From NCBI GenBank assembly GCA_904419105.1, contig CAJFQR010000005.1:1-30775 (forward strand): DNA of 30,775 nt, given 5' to 3'. The position numbers and the translations under genes are program-made. The notes under the pieces are model-generated. The model saw only the letters and a list, made by a program, of their open reading frames with translations, had not been told where the DNA came from and did not search any database. Each line of letters starts with the position of its first letter. Position 1 is the stretch's first letter. The DNA is from Candidatus Avimicrobium faecavium. Lineage in GTDB: Bacteria > Bacillota > Clostridia > Oscillospirales > Ruminococcaceae. This document shows positions 22,484 to 29,766 of this stretch, in pieces.

Positions 22484-23605
22484 TTACCGGGCGGCGAGCT
22501 CCTTCAGCCAGTCGGCCAGGGCGGCGCCGGTGAGCCGGGCGGAGGTGAGGGCCTCCTCCAGCGTATTGGCCTGGGAGCCGAACTCCAGCAGGAGCAGATG
22601 GCCGCTTAAATCCATATTGTACCGCCCGGTGGAGAAGAAGATCGGCCGCATCAGCGACGGATAGCGGGTCTCGAGCAGGTTGGTCACCGCGGCGGCGGTG
22701 CGCAGGTTCTCCCCCCAGTCGGGAATGGAGCTGTCCGACCCGCAGAGGATCATGATCTGGGCGGCGGCCTCGCCGTCGATCTCGGTCACCGGTTTGACGA
22801 TGGTGCTCGCATCCCGCTGGATCCCGTCCCGGTGGACATCGAGGATCAATTGCAGGTCCGGGTACCGGGCCTGGTACTGGCGGATTACCTCGGCGGCCCG
22901 GTCATAGGAGCCGTTGTAGGAGGGGTAGTCAAACTGCTGGGTGTCGTGGACCACGCCGATGCCGGCGGCGGTGAGGGCGTCGGCCAGGGCGTCGCCGACG
23001 GCGACCATATTCTCGTTGTTGTCGGTGGTGCGCCAGCTGTTGCGGGTGTCATAGACGGCGGCGTCGTAGGCTTCATAGCTCTCGGTGGCGTGGGTGTGCA
23101 TGATGAGCACCTCCACCCGGCCGTCCGCCTTCGGCGTCAGGGAGAGGGGCTGGGAGAGCGCCGCGTCCAGAGTGGCACGGGGGATATCGGTGTAGTTGCG
23201 CAGATACCCGGCTCCGATGGGCCAGCAGACGGCGCTCTCGGTGCCGAGCATCGTCTCGGAGAGGAGCACCCCGCGGTACCGGGGGTCGATCTCCGGCGGC
23301 TCCAGGGCGGGTTCCGCGGCAGAGGGGGCCTCCGCCGGGGCGGAGAGCTCCGGCTGGCTCACCGGGGGCGACTGGGGCAGGGCGGCGGACCGGGCCGGGA
23401 AATACCGCTCCAGCAGCGTGAGGGCCGCACCCTCCGGCAGGGCGGCTGCCCCGGCGGCCACCGCCAGCCGGGGGAGGACCCGCTCCACCACCGGCCCGGC
23501 GGCCCCGGAGATGCCCGCCGCCGCCGCTCTGCCGGCAAGGGCCAGCGCCGCCGCCATCAGCACGGCGGGAAGCCGTGCCCGTCTGCCTGTCCCGATCCCG
23601 GCCAT
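22484..23605 (-). CDS. spoIIP: Stage II sporulation protein P, peptidoglycan endopeptidase/amidase
   Basis: A 373-residue membrane-anchored enzyme that works with SpoIID and SpoIIM to dissolve septal peptidoglycan during engulfment of the forespore. The N-terminus has a hydrophobic anchor (about 12-30), then a proline-rich linker (78-107) and the catalytic domain. LIMHTHATESY (about 167-177) with zinc-binding His and Glu, LDVHRDGIQRD (255-265) and LLLLEFGSQANTLEEA near the C-terminus are the SpoIIP signature blocks. In Bacillus the order gpr-spoIIP is the same. It has its own sigma-E-like promoter and may also be read from gpr. Confidence 0.93.
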   Translation of the reverse strand: MAGIGTGRRARLPAVLMAAALALAGRAAAAGISGAAGPVVERVLPRLAVAAGAAALPEGAALTLLERYFPARSAALPQSPPVSQPELSAPAEAPSAAEPALEPPEIDPRYRGVLLSETMLGTESAVCWPIGAGYLRNYTDIPRATLDAALSQPLSLTPKADGRVEVLIMHTHATESYEAYDAAVYDTRNSWRTTDNNENMVAVGDALADALTAAGIGVVHDTQQFDYPSYNGSYDRAAEVIRQYQARYPDLQLILDVHRDGIQRDASTIVKPVTEIDGEAAAQIMILCGSDSSIPDWGENLRTAAAVTNLLETRYPSLMRPIFFSTGRYNMDLSGHLLLLEFGSQANTLEEALTSARLTGAALADWLKELAAR

Positions 23606-23634
23606 AGCGTCCCCTCCCTCCTGCGTGATACCAC

Positions 23635-23665
23635 AGTGTATGACGGGGCGGGCGCCGTTATGAGC
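23635..23665 (-). promoter_or_regulatory. Sigma-E-like promoter of spoIIP
   Basis: Minus-strand CATACACT (23642-23635) matches the sigma-E -10 consensus CATACAnT. GCTCATAA (23665-23658) lies 15 bases upstream as an imperfect -35. Sigma-E drives spoIIP in Bacillus. Confidence 0.5.
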
Positions 23666-23691
23666 TCCGGCCGGGAAAAGAAGGCCCCCGG

Positions 23692-24522
23692 TCAGTGGAG
23701 GGCGAGGATCTCCTCCGGGGTGAGGCCGGGCTGGAGGGCCCTGTTGATGGCGTGGGCGAGCAGGGCGGCGCCCCGGTCGGCGAGCAGGTCGATGTCCCCG
23801 GGGGTGAGCAGGGCGCCGGCGACCTCCGGCGGGGCTTCCCGGCCCAGCGGCTCAAACAGGGCCCGGCAGTCCATCACCGTCGGGATCCCGAGGGAGGCCA
23901 CCGGCACCCCGAGGCTCTCCCGGTCCAGCGCCGCCCGCCGGCTGCCGACGCCGCCTCCCGGGGCCAGCCCGCAGCCAGAGAGCTGCACCGTCCGCCCGAG
24001 CCGGGAGAAGGACTCGGCCGCCAGGGCGTCCACCACCAGCACCGCCGCCGGCGAGAGGGCTAAGACCGTCGCCTGTACCAGCGCCGCCGCCTCGATGCCG
24101 GTCTGGCCCAGCACCCCGGGGGTGAGCACCGCCACCGGCCGGAACCGCCGGAAGGCCCCCTCCTGCCCGGCGATGTGCCGGGTGGCCAGGATCCCGGCGG
24201 CGGTACGGGGGCCCAGGGCGTCCGGGGTCACCCGGGCATTGCCCAGGCAGGCCACCAGGATCAGCCCCTCCGCTGGCAGCAGGGAGGTCAGCGCCTCGGC
24301 CAGGACGGCCGCCGGGGCGCTGGAGAGCAGGGCCGTCTCCCCGAGGGGGTCGGTCTCCAGCGTGAGGTACCGCCCGGGGGCGCGGCCCAGCCGGGCGGCG
24401 GCCTCCCGGTCCAGTGTGACCTCGGTGACCGGGACCCCCCGGCGCTCCCCGGTGCGGACGGTGGCCCCGGGCAGGGGCCCGCCGCCGACGGCTTCGGCGG
24501 CCAGATCGGTGCGAATGGACAT
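23692..24522 (-). CDS. gpr: Spore germination protease GPR
   Basis: A 276-residue protein that degrades small acid-soluble spore proteins at germination. The N-terminal RTDLA (4-8) is the conserved region at the processing site of the zymogen. EGLILVACLGNARVTPDALGPR and VDALAAESFSRLGRTVQLSGCGLAPGGGVG are typical GPR blocks and include the acidic residues thought to act in catalysis. The protein is shorter than the Bacillus enzyme (about 370), with the propeptide nearly absent and a trimmed C-terminus. ATG 24522 follows AAAGGAGGG. It is the first gene of the gpr-spoIIP unit. Confidence 0.92.
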   Translation of the reverse strand: MSIRTDLAAEAVGGGPLPGATVRTGERRGVPVTEVTLDREAAARLGRAPGRYLTLETDPLGETALLSSAPAAVLAEALTSLLPAEGLILVACLGNARVTPDALGPRTAAGILATRHIAGQEGAFRRFRPVAVLTPGVLGQTGIEAAALVQATVLALSPAAVLVVDALAAESFSRLGRTVQLSGCGLAPGGGVGSRRAALDRESLGVPVASLGIPTVMDCRALFEPLGREAPPEVAGALLTPGDIDLLADRGAALLAHAINRALQPGLTPEEILALH

Positions 24523-24548
24523 CGGATAGCCCTCCTTTTGGGATTTTT

Positions 24549-24570
24549 CCCCGGAAAACCGGGGCTTTTT
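24549..24570 (+). terminator. Rightward terminator-like hairpin in the gpr leader
   Basis: CCCCGG/CCGGGG around AAAA, followed on the + strand by CTTTTTT. No + gene lies just before it; in the gpr mRNA it forms a stable hairpin near the 5' end. Confidence 0.5.
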
Positions 24571-24572
24571 TG

Positions 24573-24601
24573 TAGTTTACCCGAATTTTTTTCGGATAAA
24601 C
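24573..24601 (-). promoter_or_regulatory. Sigma-F/sigma-G-type promoter of gpr
   Basis: Minus-strand GTTTA (24601-24597) fits the -35 consensus GYWTA, and GGTAAACTA (24581-24573) fits the -10 consensus GGHRARHTX, with 15 bases between. In Bacillus gpr is read by sigma-F and sigma-G. Confidence 0.6.
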
Positions 24602-24603
24602 GG

Positions 24604-24632
24604 TTGCATTTTTCCGGGGAAAATGGTAAGAT
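24604..24632 (+). promoter_or_regulatory. Sigma-A promoter of rpsT
   Basis: TTGCAT (24604-24609), a 17-base spacer and TAAGAT (24627-24632), giving a leader of about 30 bases. Confidence 0.65.
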
Positions 24633-24669
24633 AATTTGTACTGTAACAGCGTAGTTGGGAGGTGGAATC

Positions 24670-24930
24670 ATGGCTAACATCAAATCCGCGAAGAAGAGAG
24701 TTCGGGTAAACGCCTACAAGGCCGAGCAGAACAAGGCCCTGAAGAGCGAGCTCAAGACCGCGATCAAGAAGGCGACCCTCGCCATCGAGAACGGGGAGGA
24801 GAACCGCGCCGAGTGCGTGAAGGCTGCTGTCAAGAAGATCGATCAGGCTTGCGCCAAGGGTCTGCTGCACAAGAACAACGCCTCCAGAAAGAAGGCCAGC
24901 CTGGCTGTCAAGCTGGCGGCCAATGCCTAA
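24670..24930 (+). CDS. rpsT: Ribosomal protein S20
   Basis: An 86-residue basic protein of the small ribosomal subunit, normal length. MANIKSAKKRVRVNAYKAEQNKALKSELKTAIKK and HKNNASRKKASLAVKL are the conserved S20 segments that bind 16S rRNA. ATG 24670 follows GGGAGGTGG. It is read away from gpr, from a promoter back to back with the sporulation promoter. Confidence 0.97.
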   Translation: MANIKSAKKRVRVNAYKAEQNKALKSELKTAIKKATLAIENGEENRAECVKAAVKKIDQACAKGLLHKNNASRKKASLAVKLAANA

Positions 24931-24964
24931 GCGGCGTTTTCGCAACGAACCATCGGGGCGGTCC

Positions 24965-25003
24965 GCCGGGAGAGATCCCGGCAGGCTGTCCCTTTTGTTT
25001 TTT
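24965..25003 (+). terminator. Terminator of rpsT
   Basis: Stem GCCGGGA/TCCCGGC around a GAGA tetraloop (24965-24982), then a T-rich stretch interrupted by a few bases. Confidence 0.55.
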
Positions 25004-25038
25004 CAGGAGCCCTTTGGGCGGAAAGGAGGCGTCCCGGT

Positions 25039-25428
25039 ATGCGACGCAGTATTTTTGGCTTTGAGGACTGGCTCTACGGGGTGCTGGCCCTGGTGCTGGC
25101 GGTGTTCCACCAGCCGGGGCTGATCGTGGTGCTGCTCATCTTCCTGGTGGTGGCCGAGCGGGACGGCTGGCTTAACCGGCAGGTCACCCAGGCGCTGCTG
25201 CTCTACTTCGGCTGTGCCCTTGGGGCGATGCTGCTGCGGATGGTGTTCTCGGCGCTGCTGGTGCTGCCCTTCTTCGGCTGGCTGGCCTACTCCGGGCTCA
25301 GCGGGCTCATCGGCATCGGCATGGAGCTGGCGATGATCCTCTTTGCGCTGCGGGCTGCCGACCGGATGCGCAAGGGACTGGACAGCGATATCCCCTTTGC
25401 CTCCGGCCTGGCGGAGATGATCTTCTGA
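25039..25428 (+). CDS. Small integral membrane protein of unknown function
   Basis: A 129-residue protein with about four hydrophobic helices (roughly 12-28, 27-42, 51-68 and 71-105). A charged loop AERDGWLNRQVTQ separates the second and third. The C-terminal tail RAADRMRKGLDSDIPFASGLAEMIF is probably cytoplasmic. I do not recognise the family; similar small proteins accompany housekeeping genes in Clostridia. ATG 25039 follows AAAGGAGG. It lies between rpsT and a strong terminator. Confidence 0.65.
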   Translation: MRRSIFGFEDWLYGVLALVLAVFHQPGLIVVLLIFLVVAERDGWLNRQVTQALLLYFGCALGAMLLRMVFSALLVLPFFGWLAYSGLSGLIGIGMELAMILFALRAADRMRKGLDSDIPFASGLAEMIF

Positions 25429-25439
25429 TCGCACCCATG

Positions 25440-25469
25440 AAAAAAGCCCCCTGTGCAGGGGGCTTTTTT
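25440..25469. terminator. Strong bidirectional terminator
   Basis: AAAAAAGCCCCC and GGGGGCTTTTTT pair around a short loop, with T-runs on either strand. Confidence 0.93.
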
Positions 25470-25598
25470 GCTGCGTTTTTTACCCGAGCGGCAGGACCAG
25501 CACCGCCGGAGTCGCCATGCCCGGCGGCAAAGGCCACTGCCGTCAAGGCGCATAGCGGCGGTTTTCCAGGGCAGACTCTGGGGAAAGGGGGGAGGACG

Positions 25599-26714
25599 AT
25601 GCGGATCCTGGCCGTCATCACGGCGCTGGCGGTGCTGCTCGGCGGCTGCCGTCCGGCGCAGGAAAACAGCTACACCGGCACCGCCGAGGGCTACGGCGGG
25701 AGCATCACCGTCACGGTGACGGTGGAGGACGGGGCCCTGACCGGGGTCCGGGTGGACGCCGAAGGGGAGACCGGCCCGGCGGCCCTGCAGGCGCTGGAAC
25801 AGCTCCCGGCGGCGATCCTCGAGACCGGCAGCCCCTGGGTGGACGGGGTGGCCGGCGCCACCGAGACCTGCCGGGGCATCCGCCAGGGGGCAGCAGCGGC
25901 GCTGCGGGCGGCGGGCCTTGACCCGGGGGAGGAAGGGGGCCTCGCCGTCCGGACGGAGAGCCGGGAGGCGGAACTGGTGGTAGTCGGAGCCGGAGCGGCG
26001 GGGCTCACCGCCGCCTGCGACGCCGCAGAGGCCGGGCGGACGGTGCTGCTCCTCGAGCGGGGCGGCACCCTCGGAGGCCGGGCGGCGGCCCTTCCCGACC
26101 TCGGCGGGGAGAGCGGCGACCGCTACACCGGGCGGCTGGTGCGCCGGCTGGGGGAGAGCGGCGCCGTGCTGCTGGCCGGGACGGAGATGACCGGCCTGAT
26201 CCTCCGGGACGGGGCGGTGACCGGGGTGCGGGCCGCCGGGGACGGGGTGAACTACACCCTCACCGGGCCGGTGGTGCTGGCCACCGGCAGCCCGGCGGAC
26301 GGTCCCGGGGCCTTTCTTGCGGCGGTGGCGGCCGGGGCCGCCGCCGGGGGGACGGACTGGGTGCTGGCGGACCGGGTGCTGCTGCCCGCTCCCGACCGGT
26401 GGCTTTCCGCCGGCGGGAGCCCCCTCACCGTCCCGGAGCCCGGCTGCTGGGGGCTGTGGGAGACGGTGCCGGCGGACGGCGGGGCGCTGCTCACCGGGGC
26501 GGAACTGGCCCGGGCGCTGCCGCCGGGGGAGACCGGCTGGGCGGCGGGCTGCCGGTGGGAGGAGGAGCCGCAGCTCTTCGGGGCGCTGGCGACCGATGCG
26601 GAAGGCCGGGTGCTCCGGCGGGACGGCACGGCGATCCCCGGGCTCTATGCCGCCGGGGCGGCGGCTGCCGGCTGGGAGCCGGAGAGCCTTCTTCCCGGCG
26701 GGGCGGAGGAGTAG
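25599..26714 (+). CDS. Lipoprotein with FMN-binding and short FAD-oxidoreductase domains
   Basis: A 371-residue exported flavoprotein. The lipobox LGGC (14-17) anchors it outside the membrane. Residues about 24-106 form an FMN-binding domain with VAGATET (84-90), the site where ApbE-type flavin transferases attach FMN to Thr90. From 125 on there is a Rossmann fold: VVVGAGAAGLTAAC with E153 for FAD, LATGS and a late GLYAAGAAAAG. It resembles flavocytochrome-c/fumarate-reductase-like proteins, but these are near 550-600 residues; here the capping domain and its catalytic Arg and His motifs are missing or much reduced, so substrate reduction is doubtful. ATG 25599 follows GGGAGG. Confidence 0.78.
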   Translation: MRILAVITALAVLLGGCRPAQENSYTGTAEGYGGSITVTVTVEDGALTGVRVDAEGETGPAALQALEQLPAAILETGSPWVDGVAGATETCRGIRQGAAAALRAAGLDPGEEGGLAVRTESREAELVVVGAGAAGLTAACDAAEAGRTVLLLERGGTLGGRAAALPDLGGESGDRYTGRLVRRLGESGAVLLAGTEMTGLILRDGAVTGVRAAGDGVNYTLTGPVVLATGSPADGPGAFLAAVAAGAAAGGTDWVLADRVLLPAPDRWLSAGGSPLTVPEPGCWGLWETVPADGGALLTGAELARALPPGETGWAAGCRWEEEPQLFGALATDAEGRVLRRDGTAIPGLYAAGAAAAGWEPESLLPGGAEE

Positions 26715-26732
26715 GGCCTTCGATCCCTGCGG

Positions 26733-26762
26733 TGGACAGCCCCGGCCGGCTTGTGGTACAAT
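26733..26762 (+). promoter_or_regulatory. Sigma-A promoter of bioY
   Basis: TGGACA (26733-26738), an 18-base spacer and TACAAT (26757-26762), preceded by TGG as an extended -10. It is about 26 bases before the ATG. Confidence 0.6.
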
Positions 26763-26788
26763 GGGCAAAACGAAAAAGGAGGACGACG

Positions 26789-27316
26789 ATGCGAAACGAT
26801 GCCGTTTCCCGCCTGACGCGGATGGCACTGTGCACAGCGGTGCTCTGCACGGTGGCCCCGCTCAGCCTGCCCATCGGCCCGGTGAGCCTGACCCTCGGGG
26901 TCTTTGGGGTGCTGCTGTGCGGTGCGCTGCTGCCGCCGGACCAGGCGCTGCTGGCCACGACCGCCTACCTGCTGCTCGGGCTGGCGGGGCTGCCGGTGTT
27001 TGCCGGGTTTGGCGCCGGGCCGGGGGCTCTCTTCGGGGTCACCGGCGGCTACCTGCTGGCCTATCCGCTGATGGCGGCGGTGCTGTCCGGGGTGTGCGCC
27101 GTCACCCGCCGCCCGGCGGCCCGGCTGGCCGGGGTGGCGCTGGCCAACCTGTGCTGCTACACCCTCGGCACCGGGTGGTTCATGTGGATGACCGGCCAGG
27201 CGCTGCTGCCGGCGCTGACCGCCTGCGTGCTGCCCTTTGTGCTGCCGGACCTGTTCAAGGGCTGGTGCGCACTGGCGCTGGCCGCCGCACTGGAGCGCCG
27301 CAGGGTGCGCCTGTGA
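26789..27316 (+). CDS. bioY: BioY, substrate-binding subunit of a biotin ECF transporter
   Basis: A 175-residue membrane protein with about six helices. The N-terminal MALCTAVLCTVAPLSLPIGPVSLTLG, then LLGLAGLPVFAGFGAGPGALFGVTGGYLLAYPL, are the conserved BioY blocks that bind biotin. It would work with shared ECF A, A' and T subunits encoded elsewhere, since no ATPase gene lies here. ATG 26789 follows AAAGGAGG. It is a single-gene unit with its own promoter and terminator; no BirA-type operator is obvious. Confidence 0.93.
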   Translation: MRNDAVSRLTRMALCTAVLCTVAPLSLPIGPVSLTLGVFGVLLCGALLPPDQALLATTAYLLLGLAGLPVFAGFGAGPGALFGVTGGYLLAYPLMAAVLSGVCAVTRRPAARLAGVALANLCCYTLGTGWFMWMTGQALLPALTACVLPFVLPDLFKGWCALALAAALERRRVRL

Positions 27317-27332
27317 CCCGGCGGACCGCCGC

Positions 27333-27370
27333 AAAAAAACGGGAGACCCGGCCGGGTCCCCCGTTTTTTG
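27333..27370. terminator. Bidirectional terminator between bioY and the GNAT gene
   Basis: Long hairpin: AAAACGGGAGACCCG pairs with CGGGTCCCCCGTTTT with few mismatches, with A and T runs at the ends. It serves the two converging genes. Confidence 0.9.
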
Positions 27371-27390
27371 TTTGTTTGGCGCGCCGGACC

Positions 27391-28227
27391 TCAGCAGGCC
27401 GGGCCGCTCATCACCTGCAGCTCGGCAGTGGCCTTGAAGCCCCGGGCGGCAAACTGGGCCTGGAGGGCCTCGGCGTCCAGCGGGGTCTCGGTGACCACGG
27501 CGGGCACGCCCTTTTCCAGGCCGACGGCGATGGCGTAGTCGATGCAGGCGTCGGCGTCGCCGTCCATCATCGCGATCTGCACCGAGCGCTTTTCCAGGAA
27601 CCGGTTGCCGAACACCAGCACGCTGCCGGTGGCCGGGTCCTCCAGCACCTTGCCCTCCCGGGCCAGGGCGCGGACATTCGCCTCATTGATGCGCATAAAG
27701 GTGCGGTTGAAGATGACAAAGCCCTCGTACTTTTCGCTGAGCGGCAGCACCAGCTCCACCGCCCGGTCCTCCCCCACCGGGGCAAAGGCGGGCTTTTCCG
27801 GCTTGGCCACGCCGTCCAGGTCGAGCTGCATCTCCCGGTAGCGCCCGGCGGTGTCCAGCCCGAACACCCGGGCCAGCGAATAGCTTGGGATGTTCTTCAG
27901 GCCGGTGTACATGGCCATCGACTCCACGCCCTTCTCCTTCGAGAGGGCCTGGAACTCCTCATACAGCCGCCGGCCGACCCCCTGCCGCTGATGGGCCGGG
28001 GTGACGCGCAGCGTCTCCAGCCAGGCGGTGTGGTCGGGCAGCACCGTATATTTGGCGATACCCACCAGCTCCCCGTCCCGGTAGGCGCCCAGCAGCGGGC
28101 CCACCGTATCCCCGAGGAACAGCGGGGATACATCCCGCAGGTAGCCGCCGCCCTTCATCGCGGCCTCCTCCACCTCCACGGCCTTGTCCAGCTCTGCCGG
28201 GGTCACCGTGCGCACGATCAGTTCCAT
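27391..28227 (-). CDS. GNAT N-acetyltransferase with C-terminal extension
   Basis: A 278-residue protein. The N-terminal half is a GNAT domain with motif A at about 75-92 (VTPAHQRQGVGRRLYEEF; Q80-x-x-G83-x-G85). The second half (about 150-278) has a VIFNRTFMRINEANVRALAREGK segment and a strand-helix pattern that may be a second, acetyl-CoA-free GNAT fold, as in tandem GNAT proteins. The substrate is unknown. ATG 28227 follows AGGTGG. It is monocistronic with a near-consensus promoter. Confidence 0.85.
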   Translation of the reverse strand: MELIVRTVTPAELDKAVEVEEAAMKGGGYLRDVSPLFLGDTVGPLLGAYRDGELVGIAKYTVLPDHTAWLETLRVTPAHQRQGVGRRLYEEFQALSKEKGVESMAMYTGLKNIPSYSLARVFGLDTAGRYREMQLDLDGVAKPEKPAFAPVGEDRAVELVLPLSEKYEGFVIFNRTFMRINEANVRALAREGKVLEDPATGSVLVFGNRFLEKRSVQIAMMDGDADACIDYAIAVGLEKGVPAVVTETPLDAEALQAQFAARGFKATAELQVMSGPAC

Positions 28228-28257
28228 AGACGATTCCACCTTTCGCTTTTTGACTTT

Positions 28258-28286
28258 ATTATAGTAAAAAACCGCGTCCCCCGCAA
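28258..28286 (-). promoter_or_regulatory. Sigma-A promoter of the GNAT gene
   Basis: Minus-strand TTGCGG (28286-28281), a 17-base spacer and a perfect TATAAT (28263-28258). Confidence 0.7.
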
Positions 28287-28370
28287 GGGCTTTGCCGGCG
28301 GCGGGGGCGGCTTCGGCGGATTGGCCAAAGGGGGAGGGCCTCTCCCCGGCAGGGTGCACAAACCCCGGGC

Positions 28371-28408
28371 AAAAAAAGAGGGCGCTCTCCCAAACGGGAG
28401 AACGCCCG
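28371..28408 (-). terminator. Terminator of acpP
   Basis: Minus-strand GGGCG-TTCTCCC pairs with GGGAGA-GCGCCC around GTTT and is followed by seven T. Confidence 0.88.
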
Positions 28409-28438
28409 GGCCGGAACACCGGCGTGATAGGGCAGACC

Positions 28439-28669
28439 TTATGCGATCTTGTCCTCGATGTACTTGACGATATCGCCGACAGTCTTGATACCGGTCATAT
28501 CCTCTTCCGGGAACTCGGTATCGAACTCATCTTCCAGACTCATCACGATGTCCACGAAATCCAGGCTGTCAATGCCCAGATCCTCCACCAGGACGGAATC
28601 CATGGTGATCTCATCCTCATCCAGCTCCAGCTGCTCGGCCAGGATCTTACGGACCTTCTCGAATGTCAT
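28439..28669 (-). CDS. acpP: Acyl carrier protein
   Basis: A 76-residue very acidic protein with the GIDSLDFVD motif; Ser35 takes the 4'-phosphopantetheine arm. It carries growing acyl chains in fatty acid synthesis. The length is normal. ATG 28669 is nine bases after GGAGG; a GTG directly before it (28672) would add one residue. It is transcribed alone, not with other fab genes. Confidence 0.93.
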   Translation of the reverse strand: MTFEKVRKILAEQLELDEDEITMDSVLVEDLGIDSLDFVDIVMSLEDEFDTEFPEEDMTGIKTVGDIVKYIEDKIA

Positions 28670-28745
28670 CACAAACTGCCTCCTTCTGTTCTGATCTCGC
28701 CGCAGGCGGCGGAATGCCTATCCTCTCGGATTTGCTACGGTACTT

Positions 28746-28774
28746 ATCTTATAATATTTGTCCCGGTTTATCAA
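28746..28774 (-). promoter_or_regulatory. Sigma-A promoter of acpP
   Basis: Minus-strand TTGATA (28774-28769), a 17-base spacer and TAAGAT (28751-28746) in an AT-rich stretch. Confidence 0.5.
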
Positions 28775-28877
28775 GGGGCAAACGGCAAAAAAAGCACCGC
28801 AATGTTGCACTATTTTGCCCTGGGGGCCGCCGGGGGATTTTATCATATATTCCCAAAAGGGGGAAAAATACGCCCTT

Positions 28878-28896
28878 CCGGCTGAAAAACAGCCGG
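28878..28896 (-). terminator. Hairpin after the unknown secreted protein gene
   Basis: CCGGCTG/CAGCCGG around AAAAA, about a dozen bases after the stop. The T-run on the minus strand is some distance away, so it is a modest terminator candidate. Confidence 0.4.
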
Positions 28897-28908
28897 TTTT
28901 AGGGCAAA

Positions 28909-29595
28909 CTATCCGCCCAGCTGTCCGGCCAGCCAGGCCAGGCCCCGGCGTTTCTGTTCCAGCAGGTCATAGCTCACATCGGCGGCAAAGCCCTCCTCCA
29001 GCCCGGAAAAGAGGGCGGCGGTGCTCCGGCGCTCCGCCAGCCTGCAGAACCCGAGGGCCCAGCCCTCTGCCACCTGCCGGGCCGGATCGCCGCCCTTATC
29101 GAGCAGTGCCAGCGCCAGCGTGGCGTCCACCGCCTGCCGCCCAGCGGAGAGGGTCACCGCCCCGCCGGGGGTGGAGAGGGTCAGGGAGGCGGGCAGCTCC
29201 ACCGTCACCGGGCCAAGGACCCCGGCGGCCTGCCGCCAGGCATCCGCATCGCCGGAAAGGGCCCCGTCCACCGGACCGGCCTCCTGCTCCGCCGCCGCCC
29301 GGAAGGCGGAAAGGCCCTCTGCCGCCGCAGCGGCACAGTCCTCCGGCAGCGGGACGGCGGTGATGCGCTCCTCCGCCGGGGCAAACCGGATCACAAAGGC
29401 CAGCGCCCCGTCCTCCCCGGTGAGGGCCGCCGCCAGTGTGAGCGTATCGGCGGGCAGCGGCAGGTAGATCCCGTCCGCCGGGGCTTCGGCCGTGTTCTGC
29501 GGTTCGGGCAGCGGCCGGGCCGCCAGCGCCGCCGCAGCCGCTCCGGCCAGCAGATAGAGCCCGAGCATCTTCCCGAACGGCCCGTGTTTTCTCAT
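28909..29595 (-). CDS. Predicted secreted/anchored protein of unknown function
   Basis: A 228-residue protein with a basic N-terminus and one hydrophobic helix (about 9-27), either a signal peptide or an anchor. The outer part is rich in Ala, Leu and acidic residues. A stretch near the middle, LTLSTPGGAVTLSAGRQAVDATLALALL, is reminiscent of the LytR-CpsA-Psr fold (a G-x-Q-A-hydrophobic pattern), but the Arg residues that bind phosphate are missing, so I do not assign that function. ATG 29595 has an excellent GGAGGTGAT site five bases upstream. It is divergent from proS. Confidence 0.65.
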   Translation of the reverse strand: MRKHGPFGKMLGLYLLAGAAAAALAARPLPEPQNTAEAPADGIYLPLPADTLTLAAALTGEDGALAFVIRFAPAEERITAVPLPEDCAAAAAEGLSAFRAAAEQEAGPVDGALSGDADAWRQAAGVLGPVTVELPASLTLSTPGGAVTLSAGRQAVDATLALALLDKGGDPARQVAEGWALGFCRLAERRSTAALFSGLEEGFAADVSYDLLEQKRRGLAWLAGQLGG

Positions 29596-29669
29596 CGGAT
29601 CACCTCCGCCGGGAGTATGGTCCGGCTCCGGCGGATTATACGGCGGCCCGGCGGATTTGCGGGAAGGAC

Positions 29670-29698
29670 TTGCGCCGGGCGGGCAAAACGGCTATAAT
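29670..29698 (+). promoter_or_regulatory. Sigma-A promoter of proS
   Basis: TTGCGC (29670-29675), a 17-base spacer and TATAAT (29693-29698). The leader is about 60 bases, too short for a T-box. Confidence 0.72.
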
Positions 29699-29715
29699 AA
29701 CGGTATATAGCCTGT

Positions 29716-29741
29716 TCCCCGGCGCGGGGGGCGATTTTTTT
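29716..29741 (+). terminator. Terminator-like hairpin in the proS leader
   Basis: CCCCG/CGGGG around GCG (29717-29729), then GGCGA and seven T (29735-29741). It sits between the promoter and the start codon, where it could attenuate or be only a weak pause site. Confidence 0.4.
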
Positions 29742-29766
29742 CACACAAGATGAGAGGATGAAGCAA

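Noticed and set aside
25470..25598. Possible cobalamin riboswitch before the flavoprotein, from a GCCACTG-like core
   Set aside because: The other conserved boxes are missing or in the wrong order, and the downstream gene has no link to cobalamin.
26317..28467. Very long + frame across flavoprotein, bioY and GNAT regions
   Set aside because: It is an out-of-frame reading of three well-supported genes, caused by the scarcity of stop codons in GC-rich DNA.
28909..29595. LytR-CpsA-Psr cell-wall ligase
   Set aside because: Only one short stretch is suggestive and the arginines that bind the lipid phosphate are not present.
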